Source of the DNA: Arundinibacter roseus
GTDB lineage: Bacteria > Bacteroidota > Bacteroidia > Cytophagales > Spirosomataceae
Length of the DNA: 64,000 nt
Reading direction: 5' to 3'
NCBI RefSeq assembly: GCF_004348825.1
Contig: NZ_SMJU01000006.1
Location: 186,001 to 250,000, forward strand
The notes below the pieces were generated by a model that was given only the letters and a program-made list of their open reading frames with translations, was not told the DNA's origin and made no database searches. Positions 1 to 7,176 of this stretch are shown piece by piece; positions within the stretch are counted from its first letter, which is position 1; every line of letters begins with the position of its first letter. A program made the position numbers and the translations under genes.

Positions 1-463
1 CGTCTTCATCCAGCGAATCCAGGATAAAATCGGCGATAAGTTGCTGCCTTTCACTCAAACGCAGAAAATGAATTTGTTCTTTGAGCTCATCTCTAAACGA
101 AACCGTTTCAACCACGGGCCGTGTATAAAGCTCATCGTCAGGCGTATAGTTGTTAGAGTAGGTTTTGTAATCAGGTACATCATTATCTCTGAACTCGTCC
201 CAATCGTAGTAATCCTGCATGGAAGGCGCCTCGTCGTCGCCTACCCCAACAGTTTCTCCTTTGTCCAAAAAATCCTCCACACGCTCACTTTCTGCGGGCT
301 CCTCATCCTTGTCTTTTCCCTCTTCCAAAACCGGATTTTCCTCCATTTCCTCCTTGATCCGATGTTCCAGTTCAAGCGTTGTCAGGTGCAGCAAATTGAG
401 CATCTGAATTTGTAAAGGGGAGTATTTCAACGTTTGACGTTGAACTTGGGCTTGTCTCTGCAT
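1..463 (-). CDS. rpoN: RNA polymerase sigma-54 factor RpoN, N-terminal part (3' end outside window)
   Basis: Reading the minus strand from the ATG at 463 gives an uninterrupted 154-codon frame that runs off the left edge. Residues about 10-50 match sigma-54 region I, the glutamine/leucine-rich activator-interacting segment (LKYSPLQIQMLNLLHL, then an ELE...IKEEMEENPVLEEG stretch). A long acidic linker typical of region II follows, and then the start of the core-binding domain (residues about 125-154, LRLSERQQLIADFILDSLDE). Sigma-54 recruits RNA polymerase to -24/-12 promoters and needs an AAA+ activator. The C-terminal helix-turn-helix and RpoN box are not in the window, so integrity of the gene cannot be judged. 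The plus-strand frames over this stretch are shadows. No convincing -24/-12 promoter was found elsewhere in the window. Confidence 0.9.
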   Translation of the reverse strand, partial: MQRQAQVQRQTLKYSPLQIQMLNLLHLTTLELEHRIKEEMEENPVLEEGKDKDEEPAESERVEDFLDKGETVGVGDDEAPSMQDYYDWDEFRDNDVPDYKTYSNNYTPDDELYTRPVVETVSFRDELKEQIHFLRLSERQQLIADFILDSLDED

Positions 464-759
464 GTGCTAACTTTTGTTCTTAGAGTGTAATTTCACACTA
501 GTTGTTAAAAAAACTGATTCCAGGCTTGCATACTTGTCACACGAATGGTCCTGATTATCTTACACAGGCTTGCTTTTTATAGGAAGTGTAGGGCTAATTC
601 TATCGTTCTCAACATATATAGCAAGGAAAATGAGCAATATTTATCTACTATCAGAAAGTAAACGGATTAGGCATCCTTTTATCAACAATCGCACCCGCGT
701 TAAAATTTCCCCAATCTGTGGAAAAATATCCACCCTAATCACTGTGTGAAGTTTTCTCT
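464..759. promoter_or_regulatory. Divergent intergenic region between rpoN and a histidine kinase gene
   Basis: These 296 bases separate two divergent genes, so they must hold both promoters. There is no open frame of note. An imperfect palindrome with 5-base arms (AGTGT / ACACT) lies at 482-497, just upstream of rpoN, and could be an operator, but such a short repeat is weak evidence. I could not pick a clear TTG / TAnnTTTG promoter for either gene. Confidence 0.4.
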
Positions 760-2208
760 ATGAAGAATCTTTCTTCTGTCCGCATGTTGACTCGTATATT
801 GAACGAAGGGCAACTATCGTGGGCCATTCGTTTGCTGTTTATCGTTTCCATATTCCTGATTATTATTCTTTCATTCAGCTACCATTCCATTAATCGGGAA
901 TTAATTTTCTATTCCGAACGCGTGGATCACACGCATGATGTTTTGGATAAAATTAAGGATATAAATTCGAAATTACACGAGGTGACATACTACGGACGGG
1001 GTTTTCTTATCATGGGCGATTCGTCGAACAAAGAACAGATGTTGCATAAATTAGGCGTAATGCCTGCAATGGTCGATGAACTAATGCAGCTTTCGGAGGA
1101 TAACGTTGTTCAGCAGGAAAAAACCAAATTACTCAGGCAGGCAATTGAAACCTTCGGTAATCGGGTCAGAATTTATGCTCAGGAAAATCCCCTGATTTAC
1201 ACAAATGAACAAAAAAAGAGCCTGTTGATGGCAGGCTCGACACGCACACTGGAAGTAGTGAGGATTTTGAATGAAATGTCAGAGACAGAAACCAAGCTGA
1301 TGGCCAATCGGTTGCAAAGCCGAAATAATTACAAACAACAGATTTTTCGATTCAATTGGGTAATCATGGGCGTTGCGCTCATTTTTCTGGTTTCTGCCTT
1401 TATCTTACTCGAACGTGAGCTTGCCCAAAACAAGATGTATAAGGCTGAACTTGAAAACAAGGTTGATAATCTGAACCGTTCCAACAGCGAACTGGAACAG
1501 TTTGCGTACGTTGCGTCGCATGATTTACAGGAACCTTTGCGAAAAATTCGATCATTTACCAATCTTCTGGTTACACGAAATAGTTCGCATCTCAATCAGG
1601 ATACCATGCAATTATTGGAGAAAATTGATCGATCAGCCAATCGGATGCAATTGTTGATTGATGATCTGCTGGCGTTTTCCCGGGTAATTGATATGTCACA
1701 AAATGCCGAAGAAATTGATTTGAACGATATTATGGACGAAGTAAAGACCAATTTGTCGTCTATCATTCGGGAAAAATCGGCGCAAATCAATCAGCAAATT
1801 TTACCTACTATTGTGGGGTATAATATTCAAATTTTGCAACTTTTCCAGAATCTCATTTCTAATTCATTGAAATATAGCAAGCTGAATGAGAGGCCGGTTA
1901 TTGATATTTTTGTTCAGGAAGTTTGGGGATATGAAATTCCGGGGGTAAAAGAATCACAGCAGGACTTGCCTTTTTACTGCATCAAAATTTTTGATAACGG
2001 AATTGGATTTAAAAAAGAATATGCTGAGAAAATTTTTGTAATTTTCCAGCGGCTACACGGTCAGGAGAAATTCCAGGGATCAGGCATTGGTCTGGCAATT
2101 TGCCGGAAGGTCATTTCAAATCATAACGGCTACATTATCGCAGATGGGAAAGAGCAGCAGGGGGCCAGTTTTTTTGTATATTTGCCCAAGCAAACACTTC
2201 AATCGTAA
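760..2208 (+). CDS. Membrane sensor histidine kinase with CHASE3-like input domain
   Basis: The 482-residue protein has a membrane segment at about 22-42, a helical periplasmic region to about 198 that looks like a CHASE3 domain, and a second membrane segment at about 199-218. A short coiled coil and a complete kinase core follow. The HisKA H-box has the phospho-acceptor His254 (ASHDLQEPLRKI), the N-box lies near 363-371, G1 is DNGIG at 412-416 and G2 is GSGIGL at 440-445. The H-box is of the phytochrome-like HDLQEPLR type common in Bacteroidota. It should autophosphorylate in response to an unknown signal and pass phosphate to the receiver protein encoded 15 bases downstream. The start is the first ATG of the frame. 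Confidence 0.88.
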   Translation: MKNLSSVRMLTRILNEGQLSWAIRLLFIVSIFLIIILSFSYHSINRELIFYSERVDHTHDVLDKIKDINSKLHEVTYYGRGFLIMGDSSNKEQMLHKLGVMPAMVDELMQLSEDNVVQQEKTKLLRQAIETFGNRVRIYAQENPLIYTNEQKKSLLMAGSTRTLEVVRILNEMSETETKLMANRLQSRNNYKQQIFRFNWVIMGVALIFLVSAFILLERELAQNKMYKAELENKVDNLNRSNSELEQFAYVASHDLQEPLRKIRSFTNLLVTRNSSHLNQDTMQLLEKIDRSANRMQLLIDDLLAFSRVIDMSQNAEEIDLNDIMDEVKTNLSSIIREKSAQINQQILPTIVGYNIQILQLFQNLISNSLKYSKLNERPVIDIFVQEVWGYEIPGVKESQQDLPFYCIKIFDNGIGFKKEYAEKIFVIFQRLHGQEKFQGSGIGLAICRKVISNHNGYIIADGKEQQGASFFVYLPKQTLQS

Positions 2209-2223
2209 TCCAGACGACATAAC

Positions 2224-2640
2224 ATGCTAAGTCAAAATATTATCATGGCAGACGACGATGCTGATGATCGTTTTCTGGTTCAGGCTGCGTTTGAAGATAA
2301 TAAAATAAATCAGAAAATTTTATTATTTGAAGACGGAGAACAACTTCTCGAACACCTTTATAATCAATCAACTTTGGGAGATACCCGGTTCATTTTATTG
2401 GACCTGAATATGCCTAAGCGTGATGGTCGTGAAGTACTTCGAACGCTTAAATCAAACAAAGAGCTAAGCAAAATACCCATCATTGTATTTAGTACATCCA
2501 AAGCTCCTGACGACATTAATTCCTCCTATCAACTCGGTGCCAATAGTTACGTGGTAAAGCCATCAAGCTATGAACATTTGAAAGAGGTAATTCAGAAAAT
2601 CAGTGATTTCTGGCTTGATACTGCTGTCTCGCCCTATTAA
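2224..2640 (+). CDS. Single-domain response regulator (Rcp1-like receiver)
   Basis: This is a 138-residue stand-alone CheY-like receiver. The acidic pocket is D10-D11-D12, the phospho-acceptor is D60 in LLDLNMP, the conserved Ser/Thr lies at 90-92 (FSTS) and the lysine is K112 (VVKPSS). It has the longer loop after the first helix seen in Rcp1-type partners of phytochrome-like kinases. It starts 15 bases after the kinase gene ending at 2208, so the two almost certainly form an operon and a phosphorelay. There is no output domain, so it must act by protein contact or pass phosphate on. The family call is secure; the target is unknown. Confidence 0.9.
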   Translation: MLSQNIIMADDDADDRFLVQAAFEDNKINQKILLFEDGEQLLEHLYNQSTLGDTRFILLDLNMPKRDGREVLRTLKSNKELSKIPIIVFSTSKAPDDINSSYQLGANSYVVKPSSYEHLKEVIQKISDFWLDTAVSPY

Positions 2641-2646
2641 GCAGAA

Positions 2647-3135
2647 TCAGGAAACTGTGCCGGGATTGGCTGGCACCACAGGTATTATTTCTTCCTGTCT
2701 GCTGTCAAATTCACCCATAGAGGCAGCTTCCTTTTCAATCAGCTTCACTTCGGGTTCTTTTTCATCGGTCACTTTTTTGACCCATTTCAGCCCGGCAATC
2801 AGCCAATCTCTGCCATTTTTTTGAGTATAGTTGATCGCCACATTTTCGAGCACATGCGGCAAAAGAATGTTCAAAGGCATTGGCAGCCGGCGTAAAGCCG
2901 TGCGCCCGATCAAGGTATTCAACCCAAGTTGCAGCCCATTGCCGAGCAACCCTTTCTTTCCACTGCCGACCAATTTATTTGTAAACATCTGCCGGGCAAC
3001 CGATGAAACCAACCGCAGAGGTTTTACTTCTTCCTGCCAATTGCGGGAGTCAGCTATAAGTCTTGACTTCGCCACCTGTAAATCGTTGTGGGCCTGTGCG
3101 CGCTGCGCTTTCAGATCATCATACGAGTTTATCAT
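2647..3135 (-). CDS. Conserved hypothetical protein, cotranscribed with a holin-like membrane protein
   Basis: I do not recognise a named domain in these 162 residues. The N-terminal 35 residues are charged and helical (MINSYDDLKAQRAQAHNDL). A moderately hydrophobic, glycine-rich middle (about 60-100) could be amphipathic or membrane-associated, and an acidic Glu-rich tail follows. The start overlaps the end of the upstream minus-strand gene by 17 bases (3119-3135), which implies translational coupling with the holin-superfamily protein. In Bacteroidota such proteins sit with phage-holin-like and YtxH proteins in envelope or stress clusters; that link is inference. Its end meets the convergent receiver gene with only 6 bases between. 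Confidence 0.7.
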   Translation of the reverse strand: MINSYDDLKAQRAQAHNDLQVAKSRLIADSRNWQEEVKPLRLVSSVARQMFTNKLVGSGKKGLLGNGLQLGLNTLIGRTALRRLPMPLNILLPHVLENVAINYTQKNGRDWLIAGLKWVKKVTDEKEPEVKLIEKEAASMGEFDSRQEEIIPVVPANPGTVS

Positions 3136-3487
3136 CCTGATTTCGATATAATAGTTTTAGAAAATGATTCATTATGGGCATAAAAAGCAGCTTTTTACGG
3201 TTTGCATACAGCACACCGCCAACGATGCCATACAGCGCTGAGACAATTAGAAAACCCAACGGATAGCTTACGAGCAACTCTCCTACCCAAAGTGCGAGTG
3301 AAACACTGATAAAGAATAGAAAAAATATTGCTAAAATAGCCAGGCAGAGAGACATAACTACGGTAGTGGCAATGTTGGCCGTACGATCAGACACTTCCAG
3401 TGCAATCATATTCCAGCGCGCCTCTACATAATCTATCAAATGTTGATAGGTCTGTTCAGCCCTTTCTTTTGCGTCTTGTAGTAACAT
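3119..3487 (-). CDS. Phage holin family / Holin-X-like small membrane protein
   Basis: The 122-residue protein has a charged N-terminal helix (about 1-35), then two adjacent membrane helices at about 42-66 and 73-95, and a basic C-terminal tail. This layout matches the putative holin superfamily III (Holin-X, PF07332). These proteins are common outside phages and their function is unknown. There is no endolysin or phage gene nearby, so lysis is unlikely. It overlaps the downstream hypothetical gene by 17 bases, and a YtxH gene lies upstream on the same strand, giving a probable three-gene unit. Confidence 0.72.
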   Translation of the reverse strand: MLLQDAKERAEQTYQHLIDYVEARWNMIALEVSDRTANIATTVVMSLCLAILAIFFLFFISVSLALWVGELLVSYPLGFLIVSALYGIVGGVLYANRKKLLFMPIMNHFLKLLYRNQDDKLV

Positions 3488-3596
3488 AGTTTCAAATAGT
3501 TAAGGGTAAGGTGATGGATAAATTTTATGGAAAGAGGTAACACTAACAAAATTAAGTAGCATTACCTCTCTCCTGAAACTAAGAAATATCCTACTC

Positions 3597-3884
3597 TTAG
3601 TTCATTTTATTTATCTTAGTTCGAGCATCGCCCAGTCTTTCGTCGGCTGTTTCGACAGCTTCATCTTTAAGAGCGGCACCATTTTTAACCAAACGGTCGG
3701 CGGCATCCTGCACTTTTACCTTACCTTTTTCCAGTGAATCAAGTACGTCGGAAGCCCAGTCATTCGCCGATTTCTTGATTTTTTTGCGAGTTTGATCTCC
3801 TTGTTCAGGAGCAAAAAGCATCCCGATGGCGGCTCCCGCTGCTGCTGCAGTCAATATGCTCCAAAATACTTTGCTATTTGTCAT
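3597..3884 (-). CDS. YtxH domain-containing protein
   Basis: The 95-residue protein begins with one membrane segment (about 8-27) containing the YtxH-type GMLFAPEQG turn, followed by a highly charged amphipathic helix. The family (PF12732) is associated with general stress in Firmicutes and is widespread in Bacteroidota; its biochemical role is unknown. It is first in a minus-strand series with the holin-like and hypothetical genes. An 8-base inverted repeat (3533-3540 / 3562-3569, loop 21) lies in the gap behind it and might attenuate transcription. Confidence 0.85.
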   Translation of the reverse strand: MTNSKVFWSILTAAAAGAAIGMLFAPEQGDQTRKKIKKSANDWASDVLDSLEKGKVKVQDAADRLVKNGAALKDEAVETADERLGDARTKINKMN

Positions 3885-4210
3885 GATTAAATGGTTTTAG
3901 TTAATTGAAATTGATTTAACGTATATTATGGTCTTATGTAAACAGTAGTAAAAAAGACTGTTCCAAAGGCTGTATGGCCATTTGCAGCAAAAAAACGGAA
4001 AGATTGCGTGCAGGGTTTTCTACACCCTGTGGAATCTGCTTCTAAAAAAAAACAGATATTAAAAAAAAATAGAAAATAGTGTCATCCGTGGCAAGGTTCT
4101 TTTAAATGCTCATTTTGCAAGCAGTTAACATGTTTACACATATAGCAACTCACTGCGAGTAATAAGTTACTTTAACATCTTTATAGTCATGTTAACACAC
4201 TGAATTCAGT
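3885..4210. promoter_or_regulatory. Intergenic region upstream of ytxH-like and response regulator genes, with inverted repeat
   Basis: This AT-rich 326-base divergent region has no open frame worth calling. A perfect 9-base inverted repeat, GTTAACATG at 4124-4132 and CATGTTAAC at 4188-4196, brackets the probable promoter of the receiver gene starting at 4211. The arms are 55 bases apart, a layout that would suit a looping regulator. A small CAGGG / CCCTG hairpin (around 4011-4030) lies nearer the ytxH side. The role of either is inference. Confidence 0.45.
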
Positions 4211-4588
4211 ATGAGAATTGTAATAATTGAGGATGAAATCGAATTGGGTCATTTGATACAGAACTTTTTACGTAAAAAAATTCCGGGAAAAGATCCTAAT
4301 CAGATCAAAATTGCGACTAACATTCGGGATGGTTTGCACTTTATAGAAGAGATGCATCCGGATTGGATTTTTCTGGATAATAATTTGCCCGATGGCAAAG
4401 GCATTAATATTATTGAAAATATCAAGCAGTTTGGTACTTCCCGCGTCATTATGATGAGCGCTATGAGTAATCTGAAAGAAGAAGCCCTGAAACGCGGCGT
4501 TGATTACTTTATGGATAAACCCATAAGTTTTGTAGAAATTCAAAAGATTTTGAATGAAAACAATGGCTTTACTCCTTCATTATCCTAA
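4211..4588 (+). CDS. Orphan single-domain response regulator
   Basis: The 125-residue protein is a CheY-fold receiver with acidic E7-D8, phospho-acceptor D56 (IFLDNNLPDG), S83 and K103 (MDKP), and no output domain. There is no kinase beside it: its neighbours are the divergent YtxH gene and the convergent AI-2E permease gene. The LPDGKG signature is close to receivers of NtrC-type regulators, so it may be a stand-alone relay or sink. The cognate kinase could be elsewhere in the genome or be one of the hybrid kinases in this window. Confidence 0.86.
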   Translation: MRIVIIEDEIELGHLIQNFLRKKIPGKDPNQIKIATNIRDGLHFIEEMHPDWIFLDNNLPDGKGINIIENIKQFGTSRVIMMSAMSNLKEEALKRGVDYFMDKPISFVEIQKILNENNGFTPSLS

Positions 4589-4615
4589 CTTCCATTGGAG
4601 TCGGTAAGCCTTTGA

Positions 4616-5812
4616 TTACAAGTGAATTCGTGGCTCCAAGCCTTGGGGAAGTGGCTCAATCTGAGCATCTTTCAGGGCTGTTACTATTGGTTCTTCGTCC
4701 TTATTTACGGCCTGTTCAATAGCCTCTTCTTCCTGATCAGAAAATACAAACGGTGGTTCGTCGGGTGAAGGTTCGCCCAAAATATAACCAAAGGCTTTTA
4801 ACCGCTCTGAATGATCGAGAATCACCTTCAATATAGCGATCATTGGAAGCGCAAGCACCATACCGGCAATTCCCCAAAGCATTCCCCCGAGAAGTAAAGC
4901 CAAGATTGCCATCAATGGATTGATGCTGATTTTGGATCCGACGATATAGGGCGTTATGAAATTTCCTTCCAGAAACTGTATCAATAAAAAGGAAGCTCCC
5001 ACTCCTACGGCGTACATGGGCGATTCTTTGGTAACAAGCGCCATCATGATGGGCAACGAGGAGCCAATCATGACTCCAATGTAGGGAATCAATAGTAGCA
5101 ATGCTGCGAAAAATCCAAAAAATACGGCATACTGAATCCCGAGTACCAACAGACTGATGGTGTTGAGCGCACCTACAATAACCATGACAATGAAGAGCCC
5201 CGCCAGGTAATTGTGGACGACATCATAGATTCGGAAAAGTATCCGATTAATTCGCTTTTTTTCGTCTTTACCGAGAAGCCTATACAGAAACGTACAAAAG
5301 AAGTTTCGGTAATACAGCATAAAGAACATGTAGAGCGGAATGAGTACCAAATCGGCCAGGATAGAAGTAGTTTTGAGCAAAGCCGTGGAGCCATTGTCTT
5401 GTAAAATCCGGGCAGACATATTCCCTAAATCGTTGACGGCTGAGGGCGATTTGAAGCCAAATGTTTGACCAATCCATACCCTAAACTCCTGAAACATGCG
5501 CTCTGCCTTGATCCGGAAACCAGGCCACATATCAATCATGTCTGAAATCTGTATAAAGGATATATACAGGATTCCGGCAATAAGACCTAAGAAAAGAATG
5601 AGCGTAAACAAGATCGAAGGGACCTTGCCAAAACCTTTGCTTTCAAAGTGAAAATTGATCGGAGAAACCAGAATTGAAAGCAAAACTGAGACTAAAACCG
5701 GAACTAAAAAGGGTCGCAAAATAACCAACCAATAGACACCAATTGTAACCACAATCATCGTAATACACGTGCGGATAAGTTTGGCATTGGCTGACACAAT
5801 CGGCTGATTCAT
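4616..5812 (-). CDS. AI-2E family transporter (permease)
   Basis: The 398-residue protein has paired membrane helices at the N-terminus (about 14-50), one at about 62-85, a soluble stretch to about 145, and then four or five more helices to about 340. This is the layout of the AI-2E/PerM exporter family (PF01594). The glycine-rich PIVGSKISINPLMAILALLLG motif region, broken here across about 286-306, is characteristic. Substrates in the family vary (autoinducer-2, Na+/H+ exchange), so none is assigned. The last 60 residues are a soluble acidic tail. An AAAGGAG sequence lies 13 bases before the ATG (5826-5832), which is unusual in this phylum. It has no obvious operon partner. Confidence 0.87.
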   Translation of the reverse strand: MNQPIVSANAKLIRTCITMIVVTIGVYWLVILRPFLVPVLVSVLLSILVSPINFHFESKGFGKVPSILFTLILFLGLIAGILYISFIQISDMIDMWPGFRIKAERMFQEFRVWIGQTFGFKSPSAVNDLGNMSARILQDNGSTALLKTTSILADLVLIPLYMFFMLYYRNFFCTFLYRLLGKDEKKRINRILFRIYDVVHNYLAGLFIVMVIVGALNTISLLVLGIQYAVFFGFFAALLLLIPYIGVMIGSSLPIMMALVTKESPMYAVGVGASFLLIQFLEGNFITPYIVGSKISINPLMAILALLLGGMLWGIAGMVLALPMIAILKVILDHSERLKAFGYILGEPSPDEPPFVFSDQEEEAIEQAVNKDEEPIVTALKDAQIEPLPQGLEPRIHL

Positions 5813-6359
5813 ACGGGCGGTTATTCTCCTTTAATAATACAATTTTCTGATGTGCCGAAAGGCTTGTAAAGATAACGTGATTTGCAGGATTCTATTGAGT
5901 CAAAAAATCTACAAATTGTTGACTTTGATGAATTTTATACAAATGCTTTAGGACAGGTCACAATAAATGATCGGACGAGCTGTCCGATCATTTACTCTCC
6001 TTAACCATAAACCACCACATCATACATAGTGAAAAGTTGAATATTTTCGGTAGTAAGTATGCGATAAGAAGAGTTGCTAAATAGTCGTACCAAACAAAAC
6101 GTTGCAATATTGCCTGACAATCACCGTGTCAAAATGTATTTTGTGAATTTCTGTTCCCTACTTGCTCAACAGTCGGGCATCCATTTCTACAATCAGTTTT
6201 TTGCGGGGTCGGGTCTTTATTAAAGGCAAAAAAGCAAACGCTGACCCTATACGTTTGGCTAAGTTTAAAATTTTTGTTTTCAAAAACATACACAGGTATT
6301 GTTCTTTTAGAACTATTGGTAATAAACAGAAAATTTGCACAAAAATTAACACGTCAATT
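5813..6359. promoter_or_regulatory. Long intergenic region with a 13-bp perfect inverted repeat
   Basis: This 547-base stretch has no convincing gene. The open frame that enters from 6162 is only an upstream extension of the lipoprotein gene. At 5964-5994 there is a perfect 13-base inverted repeat (TAAATGATCGGAC / GTCCGATCATTTA) with a 5-base loop. It is not followed by a T-run on either strand, so an operator or RNA hairpin is more likely than a terminator. A TACGTTTG box at 6250-6257 fits the Bacteroidota -7 consensus, but I see no good -33 partner. A short GTTCT / AGAAC repeat lies near 6300-6312. Confidence 0.45.
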
Positions 6360-6818
6360 ATGAAGAAGATCACATTAACCGGAATATCACTCATTTGCGC
6401 AGGTTTCCTCTTCCTGTCGTCCTGCACCCCACAAGATCGTAATCAGGCAGAAAACTCTGCCGAGCGAGTTGAGAATGAGATGGAAGAAGGGTATGATGAA
6501 ACCAAGAGTGATATAAATCAGGCTTCCAACGAGTTTAAGGCAAATTGGAAGGAAGATAAGGCCAAGCTCCAGGCAGAAGTGAACCAGACGATTGACAGGC
6601 TTGACCGTAAAATCGAGGAAACCGATGCGAAATTGAAAGAAGCTACAAAGGAAGAAAAAGCTCGCTGGCAGGAGCGCAAAAAGGAATTGCGTGAAGAACG
6701 GGACGAGTTGAAGTCTTCGCTGGCAAATGTTAAGGATGAATCTGAGGAAGATTGGACGGCATTTAAGAATAAAGTCCGCAGCAGTGTCAATAAGATCGAA
6801 GCTGATCTTGAAGATTAA
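6360..6818 (+). CDS. Coiled-coil lipoprotein
   Basis: The start is taken at the ATG at 6360 because it begins a classical lipoprotein signal: MKK, a hydrophobic stretch, then the lipobox LSSC with acylated Cys at about 21. The frame stays open upstream to 6162, but that extension would bury the signal. The mature part (about 130 residues) is almost wholly charged and helical, with repeating KxELREER-type heptads, so a long coiled coil at the envelope is likely. It has no known catalytic domain. Glu/Lys-rich lipoproteins of this kind often accompany stress genes in Bacteroidota, which fits its neighbours. A clear terminator follows. Confidence 0.8.
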   Translation: MKKITLTGISLICAGFLFLSSCTPQDRNQAENSAERVENEMEEGYDETKSDINQASNEFKANWKEDKAKLQAEVNQTIDRLDRKIEETDAKLKEATKEEKARWQERKKELREERDELKSSLANVKDESEEDWTAFKNKVRSSVNKIEADLED

Positions 6819-6835
6819 TCCTGAAACAAAATTAG

Positions 6836-6868
6836 GATGGGTTCATCCAGGCGTGAGCCCATCTTTTT
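6836..6868 (+). terminator. Rho-independent terminator after the lipoprotein gene
   Basis: A 10-base stem with one G-U pair (GATGGGTTCA at 6836-6845, TGAGCCCATC at 6854-6863) and an 8-base loop is followed directly by five T residues. Confidence 0.85.
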
Positions 6869-6939
6869 AGTCAACTATATCCAACTATTTATTCTTCAAT
6901 AGATTAACTTGCGAAAGCAGGAATAAAAATGATACGCAG

Positions 6940-7134
6940 ATGAATTCTTTATTTTCAAGAAAACCGATTCGTATTTTTCTCATTTCCTTGTTTGTGATCA
7001 TTATGGGAATGACCGTTTTGTTACATCAATACTCCAACCGGCAACCTACCCCAACCAATATGCAGGGCGTAGTGGCATCGGACACGATTTCAGGGGACAT
7101 AATAAAATCTGAACAATCAAAACTTCAACAGTAG
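6940..7134 (+). CDS. Small single-pass membrane or exported protein, unknown function
   Basis: The 64-residue frame has a basic N-terminus (SRKPIR), one hydrophobic segment at about 11-29 and a polar Ser/Thr/Gln-rich tail. This looks like a small anchored or secreted protein. I do not recognise a family. Support for it being real comes from its isolated position between two terminator hairpins and its plausible signal/anchor. The stop codon forms part of the following hairpin. The alternative is a non-coding stretch with a chance frame. Confidence 0.5.
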   Translation: MNSLFSRKPIRIFLISLFVIIMGMTVLLHQYSNRQPTPTNMQGVVASDTISGDIIKSEQSKLQQ

Positions 7135-7168
7135 CGTCCAACCATCAATTTATGGTGGTTGGACGCTA
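7132..7168. terminator. Bidirectional terminator hairpin between convergent genes
   Basis: A perfect 13-base inverted repeat (TAGCGTCCAACCA at 7132-7144, TGGTTGGACGCTA at 7156-7168) with an 11-base loop lies between the small membrane protein gene and the convergent GH13 gene. The T-tail is weak, but the position and perfect stem suggest termination for both sides. Confidence 0.7.
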
Positions 7169-7176
7169 CCAACTTT

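Noticed and set aside
41-415. Plus-strand open frames at the left edge
   Set aside because: They lie opposite the clear sigma-54 N-terminus on the minus strand and have no family-like sequence.
3119-3487. Phage holin as evidence of a prophage
   Set aside because: No other phage gene is nearby, and the family is common in chromosomes.
6162-6359. N-terminal extension of the lipoprotein
   Set aside because: It would hide the lipoprotein signal that starts at 6360.
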